Source: Marinobacter litoralis (GTDB lineage Bacteria; Pseudomonadota; Gammaproteobacteria; Pseudomonadales; Oleiphilaceae). From it: a stretch of 64,000 bases of DNA. The DNA lies in NCBI RefSeq assembly GCF_003336705.1, contig NZ_QMDL01000001.1, forward strand, positions 62,001 to 126,000, read 5' to 3'. Below the pieces are notes generated by a model, which was not told the DNA's origin, did no database searches, and worked only from the letters and a program-made list of their open reading frames with translations. Both the position numbers and the translations under genes were made by a program. Below, piece after piece: positions 27,995 through 35,627 of the stretch; position 1 is the stretch's first letter, and each line of letters opens with the position of its first letter.

Positions 27995-28093
27995 CTATGA
28001 GCATAAGCTCCCTGATTAGCCTGGAGTTGGTAACTAAGTCATTGACCGGTTGACCCCAGGTTAGTCAGGGAGTGTTCTAGGTATGACTCATAG
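27995..28093 (+). ncRNA. long structured RNA hairpin just after the polymerase-like gene
   Basis: A 17-bp stem forms between CTCCCTGATTAGCCTGG (28008-28024) and CCAGGTTAGTCAGGGAG (28056-28072). Both departures from perfect complementarity are GU wobbles on the + strand transcript. Outside it, CTATGAG (27995-28001) pairs with CTCATAG (28087-28093), and CATA (28002-28005) with TATG (28082-28085), leaving internal loops. The preserved wobbles favour function as RNA. No T-tract follows, so it is not a simple terminator. It starts 27 bases after the stop codon of the gene. Confidence 0.62.
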
Positions 28094-28292
28094 TTGAAGG
28101 GCTACTCAATCAGGACTAGTACTAGATAGAGAACTCATGCAAGGACTATTGGTGTTGGCTCTGGTTTGGGCTTTAGTTATGACTTAATGTCAATAACGGG
28201 GCAGCTAATTGGTGTTTAAAAACAGAGAGTTATAGGTTGTCGTCTTTGCCCGAAGCTGACTTCTTGGGAAAGCGTGAGGCGGAGAAGTAGAA
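28094..28292 (+). other. non-coding stretch with further hairpins
   Basis: No gene is evident. Hairpins on the + strand are GTTATGAC (28176-28183) with GTCAATAAC (28189-28197, one bulged A), and an 11-bp interrupted stem 28244-28272 (CTTT-CCC-GAAG around CTGA, closed by CTTC-GGG-AAAG). The latter's apex, GAAGCTGACTTCT, recurs in altered form at 28674-28687. A 10-bp palindrome CTAGTACTAG lies at 28116-28125. Confidence 0.5.
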
Positions 28293-28505
28293 GTGAACGA
28301 AGGAGCGATACCCTATTGTTTTCAGCTGTTACTTCCCCGCAAGTTGGACTATCACGCATCCTCTCAAAGACCCCAGCGAGCGTCTGTCGGTCAGCAAAAG
28401 CTCAAGGTGGTTTCTGAGTGCTTCTTACAGGCCGCCAGAGCCTCATTCCAGGTCATATCCAAAACCTTGAACTTGGATGAAGAGCCATTGTTCTACGCGC
28501 TATAA
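28293..28505 (+). CDS. small hypothetical protein, uncertain
   Basis: This is an open frame of 70 codons from GTG, with a purine-rich GGAGAAG about nine bases upstream. The product begins MNEGAIPYCFQLLLPRKLDY and ends NLDEEPLFYAL, with no motif I recognise. Its composition is plausible for a protein and it stands in line with the polymerase-like and rnhA genes. It sits, however, inside a region rich in RNA structure, so it may be a chance frame. Confidence 0.38.
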   Translation: MNEGAIPYCFQLLLPRKLDYHASSQRPQRASVGQQKLKVVSECFLQAARASFQVISKTLNLDEEPLFYAL

Positions 28506-28517
28506 CGCTAGGGAGAG

Positions 28518-28753
28518 GGCTTGGTGACATCTACCTTGATTCTCACCAGCCACTTTAGTTGTCATGAGAATAGAACCGTATATTGGGTTGCAGATGGTTT
28601 TAGGTCACGCCACGGGGCGAGGCCGGATGACGATATGTGAGGTGTAATGACTCAGACTACTGCCTCCGATTCCCAAAGCTGACCTTCTATCCAGTCTTTT
28701 TGTCGTCCCAAAGAAGAAACCGTCGCGTTAGTTCGCGGCATAACCGACAAAAG
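28518..28753 (+). promoter_or_regulatory. structured leader upstream of rnhA
   Basis: Several hairpins precede the rnhA ribosome binding site. GGC-GGTGA (28518-28527) pairs with TCACC-GCC (28543-28551). TTTTGTCG (28698-28705) pairs with CGACAAAA (28745-28752), enclosing GTCGCG (28722-28727) / CGCGGC (28734-28739) with one GU. The outer stem ends eight bases before GGAGG at 28761, so folding could gate translation. The 16-base motif TTTTGTCGTCCCAAAG (28698-28713) recurs with one change at 29692-29707. Confidence 0.5.
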
Positions 28754-28773
28754 ACTTATAGGAGGTCATGATC

Positions 28774-29247
28774 ATGACGACGAACAATTCTACTATCACG
28801 ATTCACACCGATGGTGTTTGCAAGCGCAACCCTGGCCCAGGTTCATGGGCAGCAATTATCGAAGACGACAAGAAGCGTTTCTTAATAGCTAATCGAGTGG
28901 GTCAGACCACAAGCCAGAGAATGGAGCTTACTGCGGCTGTCAAAGCGCTCAGTGTTTTAAATAGACACGTAGGCAGGCCGATACGCTTGGTTACCGACTG
29001 TCAGGTGTTGGTTAAAGGAATGACGGAGTGGCTGGTGGGCTGGAAGGCTAGCGGCTGGCGGAAGTCAGATGGGAAGCCGGTCTTGAATGTAGAGCTTTGG
29101 CGGCAACTTGATGTGTTCAACGAGAAACATACGATCACATGGGAGTGGGTCAGGGGGCATAATGGTCATCATGGGAATGAAGAGGCCGATGCTCTCGCTA
29201 ACCGAGCGCTGATTGAGGGTCGCATCTCGGAGGAGGTATACCTTTAA
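28774..29247 (+). CDS. rnhA: ribonuclease HI, element-encoded
   Basis: RNase HI degrades the RNA strand of RNA-DNA hybrids using two metal ions. The 157-aa protein has all four carboxylates: Asp13 in HTDGVCKRNPGPG, Glu51 in QRMELTAA, Asp75 in LVTDCQVLV and Asp139 in NEEADALA, plus the His-containing GHNGHHGN loop. The handle region GWKASGWRKSDGKPV is present. ATG at 28774 gives an eight-base spacing to GGAGG; ATG at 28768 would be too close. It differs from a core-genome copy by its place inside the element, between two blocks of structured non-coding DNA and downstream of the polymerase-like gene. Confidence 0.95.
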   Translation: MTTNNSTITIHTDGVCKRNPGPGSWAAIIEDDKKRFLIANRVGQTTSQRMELTAAVKALSVLNRHVGRPIRLVTDCQVLVKGMTEWLVGWKASGWRKSDGKPVLNVELWRQLDVFNEKHTITWEWVRGHNGHHGNEEADALANRALIEGRISEEVYL

Positions 29248-30208
29248 GTTTAGGGAGCTTGTGGCTCGTTTTGAGGCCTAAAACTACACTGAGCAATGAC
29301 TTTTATGGGCTCGCCATGGTTGGTGCTGTAGGGCTTTTAAGCTGGTTTCAGAGCGGTGTTTTGAGGCTTGGAGTCTCTGACTGAAATTTAGTTTCTTGGC
29401 TTAAAAGGCCTGCTATCTTCGGTAGCTTCAACCAATGGTCGGAATCAGTGGTAAGTCACTGATGATGAGCCTTTGGTTATGACACGCAGCGCTAGTATTG
29501 ACCCAGAAAATGAAACTGGTGGTGTGTGATTGACGGGAAGTTGGCCATTGAGACTGGGGTTGTGAAGGTTTTGAGTGCAGACGCTTCATGACCTCAGGTT
29601 CTCTGGGGGGCAGCTACGCCTGATCAAAACCTCTACAGTAGTTTGCTCCATACGCGCAGCGCTGAAGAGCTTGGGCCACTTGACCTCGGGATTTTGTCGT
29701 ACCAAAGGATAGAGATGCTTAAAGTTTGACCGATAGTTTGGTGTAAGACCCGTTTTCAGTACATCTGAATGACCATTGCTTAGTAAGGGGGAGTAATGGT
29801 TCTGGGGGGTAAGGGGGGTAACTTAAAGTTTTTAACTCAGGTTTTAAGCTACTTAAGCTTTATCTCTACTAGCTCCTATTGCTCAAGGTCTAAGTTGGAG
29901 TTCTGACCTCTGGTCTAACTTAGAGTTGAGCCTCAGGTATTGGTCTGAGTTGTTTCCAGGTTGGGTGAAGGTAATCAAGAGCTTGCGCCTCTGGATAGAG
30001 GAAGCAGGATGGTCATAACTATAATTAGCTTTATTGCTTTGAGGAGGTCGCCCTGGGTATGACGCTAAGCTTACCCATGATTTGCCCCTTTTTCTCAAGT
30101 GTCTGGCTACAGATGCGGTATAGCCTCCTCCTCAAGCTCTGGAGGTGATGCAGGGTCAGTGGTCAACATCCTGTCAGTCTAAAAAACCAGCTTCTTGTTA
30201 TGTATTCA
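29248..30208 (+). ncRNA. candidate large structured non-coding RNA
   Basis: About 960 bases contain no supported gene but many + strand stems. Examples: GCTATC/GGTAGC (29412-29426); AACCAA/TTGGTT enclosing ATCAGTG/CACTGAT (29430-29478); AGGTTTTGA (29566-29574) and TCAGG (29594-29598) pairing with contiguous CCTGATCAAAACCT (29619-29632). Also CGGG..ACCAAA / TTTGGT..CCCG (29687-29752); ACCATTGCT/AGTAATGGT (29772-29800); and GCTCAA-TCTAAGTT / AACTTAGA-TTGAGC (29881-29931) abutting CTCAG/CTGAG (29932-29949). Finally TTGAGGAGG (30039-30047) / CCTCCTCAA (30127-30135) encloses TGGGTA/TACCCA. A strong terminator on the same strand follows. It could also be a long rnhA 3' UTR. The promoter was not located. 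Confidence 0.6.
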
Positions 30209-30248
30209 GCCCCGTCTTCGGTTAATTCCGTTGGCGGGGCTTTTTTTT
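30209..30248 (+). terminator. strong Rho-independent terminator, + strand
   Basis: GCCCCG (30209-30214) and CGGGGC (30235-30240) form the stem, followed directly by eight T. The T-run exists only on the + strand, so the terminated transcript comes from the rnhA / non-coding RNA side, not from the integrase gene, whose stop codon lies in the T-run. Confidence 0.85.
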
Positions 30249-31830
30249 ACATGCGCGGGGCGACCGGCGAAGGGATAAGCTTTAGTTCGTTGTATAGGAT
30301 GGGAACGGTTCCTGGCCCATAGTCTCCGTGAGCGTCCTTTTGTTTGTGTCCTGTGAGCGCACGAGCGTAATCACCATCGATTTTTGCAATGCGGCATTCG
30401 GCTGTCAGCCAATGGCGGAAGCTGTGGTTAGGGTTTAGTTGTGTCCAATTGGCTTTTGGTAGTTGGGCTTTAAGCCATTCGCGGAGTTTGTTGGCCGGAG
30501 ACTTTGTCCGGTCACCGCTTTTGTCTGACCAATTGCCAGGGAACAGGTATGTCTCCGATTTGGGGACACTCTTCCAGTATTCGAGGAACCCCTCGTTGAT
30601 GATTGCAGGATGGAGTGGAACGAACCGGATGGAACTGCGGGTTTTAGTTCCTCGTCCAGTTTCAATGTCGGGTCGAATGTTTATGTAGTGGATGCCCTGA
30701 GTTTCCTGAATATCCTCGCGCTTCAACCAAAGAATCTCGCTGATTCGGGCACCAGTGAACGCGCACAGCCACGGAACCCAGCGTCGGACGTTTGCTGTCT
30801 CAGGTTTTACCCGTGATTCGGGTTTGACTCGGGTGGCGGTTAGTATTGTGGCGACTTCTTCGCGGGTGTACTGGATTATAGGAAGTGTAGTTCTTCCGCG
30901 TTCCTTTAGTCTGACCCCTTTTGTAGGGTCAAAAGTAAGGCGATCTCGTTCAATGGCCCACTTATATACGGCTGACAAGGAGGCAAGATAGTTGTCGTTG
31001 ATTGATTTGACGGAAAGTGCTTTTCCTGTGGGGGTGGCGGATTTGTCGCCTTGTTGCAGTGCTTCCGCAAAGGCTCTCACATCCTGTTTTTTGATGTCTC
31101 CGGCAGTCTTGCTTTTGAAGAAGCTGTTGGCTCTAGTCAAGTAGGTGCGCCAACTGTCAATGGTGCGGGGGGCAAGCTCCGAGTTCTTGGCATACTCTTC
31201 GAATAGCTCTAGGACAGTGGATGCTTCTTCCATTGTTCTTGAGGCATAGCGTGGCGGGTTCCACTCGGGGTCACCAAAAAGGTTGGCGTAAGCTGCTCGA
31301 TAGGCATCATATTCGGCCCTAAAAGCTTCTTCTCCTAGTCTTGTTGCTATTCCAGGTGGAGGGGTCAGGTTGCGGCGCTTTAAGATTGGGGTTATCGCCT
31401 TTAGCCCTAATCGAGAAGCTTGGTCTGACCGCCACTCTTCATACTCCTGTTCGTCAAGATTGGCGGGAATATTCCTCTCAATTTTGTCTGATAGGGAGAG
31501 TGTTGCGTTTTCTAGGTCTTCCGGCTTCCACTGATGTCGTTGAGCTTCTTTAATGATTGCTTCAACGCGCTCCCGTAGGTACTCGCCTTTTAGGGCTTCG
31601 ATTTCGGACGCGCCCATCTTCAGAGAGCGTCGAGCTTTTTCGAAGATTGTGTCAATTTCTGCACAGACCGCTGAAGCTCGCCGCTTGGCTTCTCTTGGGT
31701 CAGAGGTGGCTAAAGATTTTTTGATCTCGCGCTTTTGCAAAATTGGCCGTAATTCATCGGGTACGCGCTTGCGTATCCAGTAGTTAGAGCTATTTGGATG
31801 ACGTTTCGGAGTGCACATTCGTAAACCCAC
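30247..31830 (-). CDS. tyrosine-recombinase integrase of the element
   Basis: This 527-aa phage-type integrase catalyses insertion and excision at the tRNA-Leu site. The N-terminus (RHPNSSNYWIRKRVPDELRP) is a DUF6538-like arm-binding domain, followed by a helical spacer and a SAM-like core-binding domain (about residues 200-290). The catalytic domain shows Arg in AFTGARISEILWL, HSFRHWLTAE (H-x-x-R), LTGHKQKDAHGDYG (His and the nucleophile Tyr). GTG at 31830 or ATG at 31818 may be the start. It lies about 100 bases from the tRNA and reads away from it, the normal layout. Confidence 0.95.
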   Translation of the reverse strand: MGLRMCTPKRHPNSSNYWIRKRVPDELRPILQKREIKKSLATSDPREAKRRASAVCAEIDTIFEKARRSLKMGASEIEALKGEYLRERVEAIIKEAQRHQWKPEDLENATLSLSDKIERNIPANLDEQEYEEWRSDQASRLGLKAITPILKRRNLTPPPGIATRLGEEAFRAEYDAYRAAYANLFGDPEWNPPRYASRTMEEASTVLELFEEYAKNSELAPRTIDSWRTYLTRANSFFKSKTAGDIKKQDVRAFAEALQQGDKSATPTGKALSVKSINDNYLASLSAVYKWAIERDRLTFDPTKGVRLKERGRTTLPIIQYTREEVATILTATRVKPESRVKPETANVRRWVPWLCAFTGARISEILWLKREDIQETQGIHYINIRPDIETGRGTKTRSSIRFVPLHPAIINEGFLEYWKSVPKSETYLFPGNWSDKSGDRTKSPANKLREWLKAQLPKANWTQLNPNHSFRHWLTAECRIAKIDGDYARALTGHKQKDAHGDYGPGTVPILYNELKLIPSPVAPRM

Positions 31831-31843
31831 AGCAAAATTCCTC

Positions 31844-31866
31844 TGTGTACCAGTAATGTGTACCAG
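31844..31866. promoter_or_regulatory. paired putative integrase arm-type sites, right end
   Basis: TGTGTACCAG occurs at 31844-31853 and again at 31857-31866, 13 bases apart. The same 10-mer occurs once near the left end at 20332. The pair lies between the integrase start and the attachment core, so integrase bound here could also repress its own promoter. Confidence 0.65.
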
Positions 31867-31926
31867 AGCGACGGCTAAGCTATTGAATTCAGAGTAAGTA
31901 TTTGATCTGGAAGGCCATTCAAAAAG

Positions 31927-31947
31927 AATGGTGCCGAGGAGAGGACT
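31927..31947. other. right attachment site within the 3' end of tRNA-Leu
   Basis: This 21-bp copy is identical to 20251-20271. It covers the CCA end, the acceptor strand and part of the T-arm of the tRNA-Leu gene, so integration restored an intact tRNA. Confidence 0.92.
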
Positions 31948-32015
31948 TGAACCTCCACGGGGTTGCCCCCACTAGCACCTGAAGCTAGCGTGTCTACCAA
32001 TTTCACCACCTCGGC
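31929..32015 (-). tRNA. tRNA-Leu (anticodon CAG)
   Basis: An 87-base tRNA with encoded CCA. The acceptor stem GCCGAGG pairs with CCTCGGC. The anticodon stem CTAGC/GCTAG holds the loop TTCAGGT with anticodon CAG. A long variable arm (GGGGGCAACCCC) marks it as class II, and the T-arm is GGTTCAAGTCC. It is the integration target of the element. Confidence 0.97.
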
Positions 32016-32268
32016 AGGTGATTTGCAGTTGCGCTGTTAGTTTGTGTAAAACTAGCGTTTCTGCCAGAGTTGAAGGTTGCCCCTCAACCGATGGCGCGTA
32101 CTTTAATAATTCCTTTCTGACCTGTCAAACGTTTTAGTGAAAAAAGTTTTCACGGTATTTGTGCCTATTAATGTCCCCCTTGTCATGCAGGTTTAAGATG
32201 CCAACGTTATACTGTGTAAGTTGATGAATTTTGCCGCAGTGTTTGCGGCCTGAATAACAAGGACCCGA

Positions 32269-34719
32269 ATGGTTTCCAAGAAAAAAAATATAAAGGACCC
32301 TCACGCTGATCGTGAGGCCCAGAAATACGATAACCCCATCCAAAGCCGGGAGTTTATCCTCAATCACCTGAAAGAGCGTGGTGCGCCTGCAACCCACGAA
32401 ACCCTGTGCCAAGAATTGGGGCAGGCATCTGAGGAAGGTGTTGAGGCCCTGCGCCGTCGTTTGATTGCGATGTGTCGGGACGGGCAACTGATCTGTAATC
32501 GCCGAAATGCGTTTTTGCCGATTGAAGAGGCTGCATTGGTGACCGGCAAGATCTCCGGTCATCGCGATGGATTTGGTTTTTTGATTCCCGATGACGGCAG
32601 CTCTGATCTGTTTTTGACGGCTCGTCAGATGCGTCAGGTTTTCCATGGCGACCGAGTAGCCGCACGAGTGGATCGCGTAGACGACCGTGGTCGCCGTGAA
32701 GGTGTGATCGTTGAGGTGCTGGAGCACCGTACCGAACAGACCGTGGGGCGTTTCTTCAAGGAGAGTGGCATTGCCTTTGTCGTTCCTGAAAACGCCCGTA
32801 TCAATCACGAGATTCTGATTCCGGATGAAAATGTCGGTGCCGCCGTGCACGGGCAGTATGTGGTGGTTGAAATCTTGCGCCAGCCAACCGTGCGCACTCA
32901 GCCAACTGGGCGTGTGGTTGAAGTGTTGGGTGAGCATATGGCTCCGGGCATGGAAATAGACGTGGCCATCCGTTCTTATGAGATTCCCCACAGCTGGTCT
33001 GATGCTGTCGGCGAACAAACCGCCGCGATTTCTTCGGAAGTTGAAGAGAAAGACAAAGTAAATCGCGTTGATATTCGAAACATGCGGCTGGTAACCATCG
33101 ATGATGAATCCGCTCGTGACTTCGATGATGCGATCTATTGTGAGCCGCGTCCTCGTGGCGGATACCGGCTGGTCGTGGCGATTGCCGACGTATCTCACTA
33201 TGTGCGTGCCGGCTCACCGCTCGACGAAGAAGCGTTTGAACGTGGCAACTCGGTGTATTTCCCTGACCACGTCGTGCCGATGCTTCCGGAGAAGCTTTCC
33301 AACGGACTGTGTTCGTTGAACCCGGGCGTTGACCGTTTGTGCATGGTGGCCGATATGACCATCAGTGCTGCAGGCAACATCAGTGGATACACCTTCTATC
33401 AGGCGGTTATGCGCAGCCATGCGCGGCTTACCTATAACAAGGTCAGCGCCATGCTTGAGCACCCGGATACCGAACAGGGCTATCAGCTGAGCGCGCATTA
33501 CGCCGATTTGCTGCCGCATCTGCACAATTTGTACGAGCTCTACAAGCTTCTGCGTAAGGCGCGTACTGAACGCGGTGCGATTGACTTCGAGACGACAGAA
33601 ACCAAGATTGTTTTCGATGCGCGGCGCAAAATCGAAGAGATCGTTCCGGTGCACCGGAATGATGCCCACAAGATTGTGGAAGAGTGCATGTTGTGCGCGA
33701 ACGTGGCCACGGCCCGTTTCCTGAAAAAGCACAAAATGCCGGCGCTTTATCGGGTTCATGATGGCCCATCCGAAGAACGTTTGGCCAAGTTGCGTTTGTT
33801 CCTCAGTGAGCTGGGGCTGCAGTTGGGGGGCGGTGACCGCCCGACATCGGCCGATTACCAGCAGCTGCTGTCTGAAGTGGCGGATCGCTCAGATGCCCAT
33901 GTTATCCAGACGGTGATGCTGCGTTCGCTGAGCCAAGCTGTGTATAGCCCTGAAGAGAGTGGTCACTTTGGTCTTGGCTTTGCCAGCTACGCACACTTTA
34001 CGTCACCCATCCGGCGATATCCGGATTTGGTGGTGCATCGTGCTATCAAGTCCTGCATTCACAACCCGGAAATGCAGAAAGATGTGGTGTCGCCGAAAGA
34101 GCTGGATGCAGAATTAGCTGCCTACCCGTACGATTACGCGAAAGTTGAGCAGCTCGGTGAGCATTGCTCGATGACCGAGCGTCGGGCAGATGATGCTACT
34201 CGTGATGTAATGGCCTGGCTCAAGTGTGAATTCCTCAAGGATCACGTGGGCGAGGAATACAATGGCGTGATTGCGGCGGTGGTACCGTTCGGTTTCTTTG
34301 TCGAACTGGCGGATATCTACATTGAAGGGCTGGTGCATGTCTCGACCCTGAATGGCGACTACTTCCACCATGATGCAGCCAAACACCGGCTGATCGGAGA
34401 GCGCACCGCGGTGAGCTTCCGTTTGGGCGATGAGGTCAAAGTGAAAGTGGTGCGGGTTGGGTTGGAAGATCGCAAAATCGACCTGGAGCTGACCAGCACG
34501 CCCCAAAAGCGCACCGCTGACCGGGATGCACTGGACGTCGCCAAGCGTGAGCCGCGCGGCAAAGGTGATCGGGCTGGTAAGGGCGGCAAGCGTGGCAAGT
34601 CCGGCAAGCCGGTCAGCGCGAAAGAGCGCCTGGCCAGCGAAGCTGCGCGTGAAGCCGCCAAGAAGGGCGCGAAAAGCAAATCGGCGCCCGCCAGTAAAAA
34701 GCGTAAAAGCCGCAAGTAA
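32269..34719 (+). CDS. rnr: ribonuclease R
   Basis: RNase R is a processive 3'-to-5' exoribonuclease that degrades structured RNA, including rRNA and mRNA. The 816-aa protein has N-terminal helix-turn-helix and cold-shock domains and a catalytic RNB domain with the metal-binding Asp cluster (DDESARDFDDAIYCE). HFTSPIRRYPDLVVHR is a family hallmark, followed by a C-terminal S1 domain (GVIAAVVPFGFFVEL). A Lys/Arg-rich tail closes it (GKGDRAGKGGKRGKSG). The stop lies 25 bases before rlmB, a common pairing. Confidence 0.97.
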   Translation: MVSKKKNIKDPHADREAQKYDNPIQSREFILNHLKERGAPATHETLCQELGQASEEGVEALRRRLIAMCRDGQLICNRRNAFLPIEEAALVTGKISGHRDGFGFLIPDDGSSDLFLTARQMRQVFHGDRVAARVDRVDDRGRREGVIVEVLEHRTEQTVGRFFKESGIAFVVPENARINHEILIPDENVGAAVHGQYVVVEILRQPTVRTQPTGRVVEVLGEHMAPGMEIDVAIRSYEIPHSWSDAVGEQTAAISSEVEEKDKVNRVDIRNMRLVTIDDESARDFDDAIYCEPRPRGGYRLVVAIADVSHYVRAGSPLDEEAFERGNSVYFPDHVVPMLPEKLSNGLCSLNPGVDRLCMVADMTISAAGNISGYTFYQAVMRSHARLTYNKVSAMLEHPDTEQGYQLSAHYADLLPHLHNLYELYKLLRKARTERGAIDFETTETKIVFDARRKIEEIVPVHRNDAHKIVEECMLCANVATARFLKKHKMPALYRVHDGPSEERLAKLRLFLSELGLQLGGGDRPTSADYQQLLSEVADRSDAHVIQTVMLRSLSQAVYSPEESGHFGLGFASYAHFTSPIRRYPDLVVHRAIKSCIHNPEMQKDVVSPKELDAELAAYPYDYAKVEQLGEHCSMTERRADDATRDVMAWLKCEFLKDHVGEEYNGVIAAVVPFGFFVELADIYIEGLVHVSTLNGDYFHHDAAKHRLIGERTAVSFRLGDEVKVKVVRVGLEDRKIDLELTSTPQKRTADRDALDVAKREPRGKGDRAGKGGKRGKSGKPVSAKERLASEAAREAAKKGAKSKSAPASKKRKSRK

Positions 34720-34744
34720 TCAGTAACACAGGAATGAATCGCTA

Positions 34745-35482
34745 GTGTCTCAGGAATATGTATTTGGCTGGCACGCCGTGGATGCAGTGCTGAAGCGGGA
34801 GCCGGAGCGGTTGCTGCGTGTGTGGATCCAGACGGGTCGGCAGGACAAACGAGTAAAATCGGTGACCGAGGCGCTGGACGGTTTGGGCGTGCGCTGGAGC
34901 GTTGTTCATCGCCGCGAACTGGATGAGCGAGTGTCCGGTGTGCACCAAGGGGTGGTGGCCGAAGTCTCGGAAAGCCGTGAATGGACCGAGGCGGATTTGC
35001 TGGCGCAGCTAGCGTCCAGCAGCAAGCCGCCGTTTCTGTTGGTGTTGGATGGTGTGACCGATCCTCACAATCTGGGTGCTTGTATGCGCACTGCCGACGC
35101 TGTCGGTGTGCAAGCCGTTATTGTGCCGAAAGACAAATCCGCCAGTTTGACGCCTGTGGCCCGAAAGGTTGCCTGTGGCGCGGCTGAAACCGTGCCGTTT
35201 GTCCGCGTTACCAATCTCGCCCGCTTTCTGCGCGAATTGAAAGATCAGGGGGTGTGGCTCATCGGCACCGCCGGCGAGTCCGATGCCAACCTGTTTCAGG
35301 CGGACTTCAAAGGGCCGGTGGCGTTGGTGATGGGTGCAGAAGGGAAGGGGATGCGTCGCCTTACCCGAGAGCATTGTGACCAGTTAGTAAACATTCCTAT
35401 GCTGGGCCATGTTGATAGCCTGAACGTTTCGGTAGCGACAGGGGTTTGTCTGTACGAAGCGTTGCGCCAACGAACCGGTTAA
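34745..35482 (+). CDS. rlmB: 23S rRNA (guanosine2251-2'-O)-methyltransferase RlmB
   Basis: RlmB is a SpoU/TrmH-type SPOUT enzyme that 2'-O-methylates G2251 in the ribosomal P-loop. The 245-aa sequence has the N-terminal L30e-like substrate-binding domain (EYVFGWHAVDAVLK). The SPOUT motifs are VLDGVTDPHNLGACMRTADA (motif 1), VMGAEGKGMRRLT (motif 2) and IPMLGHVDSLNVSVATGVCLYE (motif 3). The start codon is GTG. It is followed by a terminator, ending the rnr-rlmB unit. Confidence 0.95.
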   Translation: MSQEYVFGWHAVDAVLKREPERLLRVWIQTGRQDKRVKSVTEALDGLGVRWSVVHRRELDERVSGVHQGVVAEVSESREWTEADLLAQLASSSKPPFLLVLDGVTDPHNLGACMRTADAVGVQAVIVPKDKSASLTPVARKVACGAAETVPFVRVTNLARFLRELKDQGVWLIGTAGESDANLFQADFKGPVALVMGAEGKGMRRLTREHCDQLVNIPMLGHVDSLNVSVATGVCLYEALRQRTG

Positions 35483-35516
35483 TCCTTGCACGATATCCCT
35501 TGTAGGCATAGAATAC

Positions 35517-35544
35517 GTCACCCCTTTTAGAAGGGGTGGTTTTG
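35517..35544 (+). terminator. Rho-independent terminator after rlmB
   Basis: CACCCCTT and AAGGGGTG form a perfect 8-bp stem around a 4-base loop, followed by G and a run of T. It lies 35 bases after the rlmB stop. Confidence 0.82.
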
Positions 35545-35627
35545 TATTGTCTGAATTCAGGGGATCAAAATCTCGCTTTTGATCAGGCGGTTTTATGCAA
35601 AGCCTTGTCTATAAAGCAAAAAGAAGC

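Noticed and set aside
28008..28072. Reading the 17-bp hairpin as a Rho-independent terminator of the polymerase-like gene
   Set aside because: No T-tract follows, the loop is 31 bases long, and the pairing extends outward to 27995-28093.
28116..28125. 10-bp palindrome CTAGTACTAG as an operator
   Set aside because: Isolated, AT-rich and without a nearby promoter or a second copy; too little to call.
29883..30098. 71-codon open frame on the minus strand in the non-coding block
   Set aside because: No ribosome site, odd composition, and it overlaps the strongest + strand hairpins. It looks like a chance frame.
30247..30665. Terminator at 30209-30248 assigned to the integrase gene
   Set aside because: The T-run follows the stem only on the + strand. 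On the minus strand the tract precedes the hairpin.
20251..31947. CRISPR array in the element
   Set aside because: No regularly spaced identical repeats; the recurring motifs are few, imperfect and irregularly placed.
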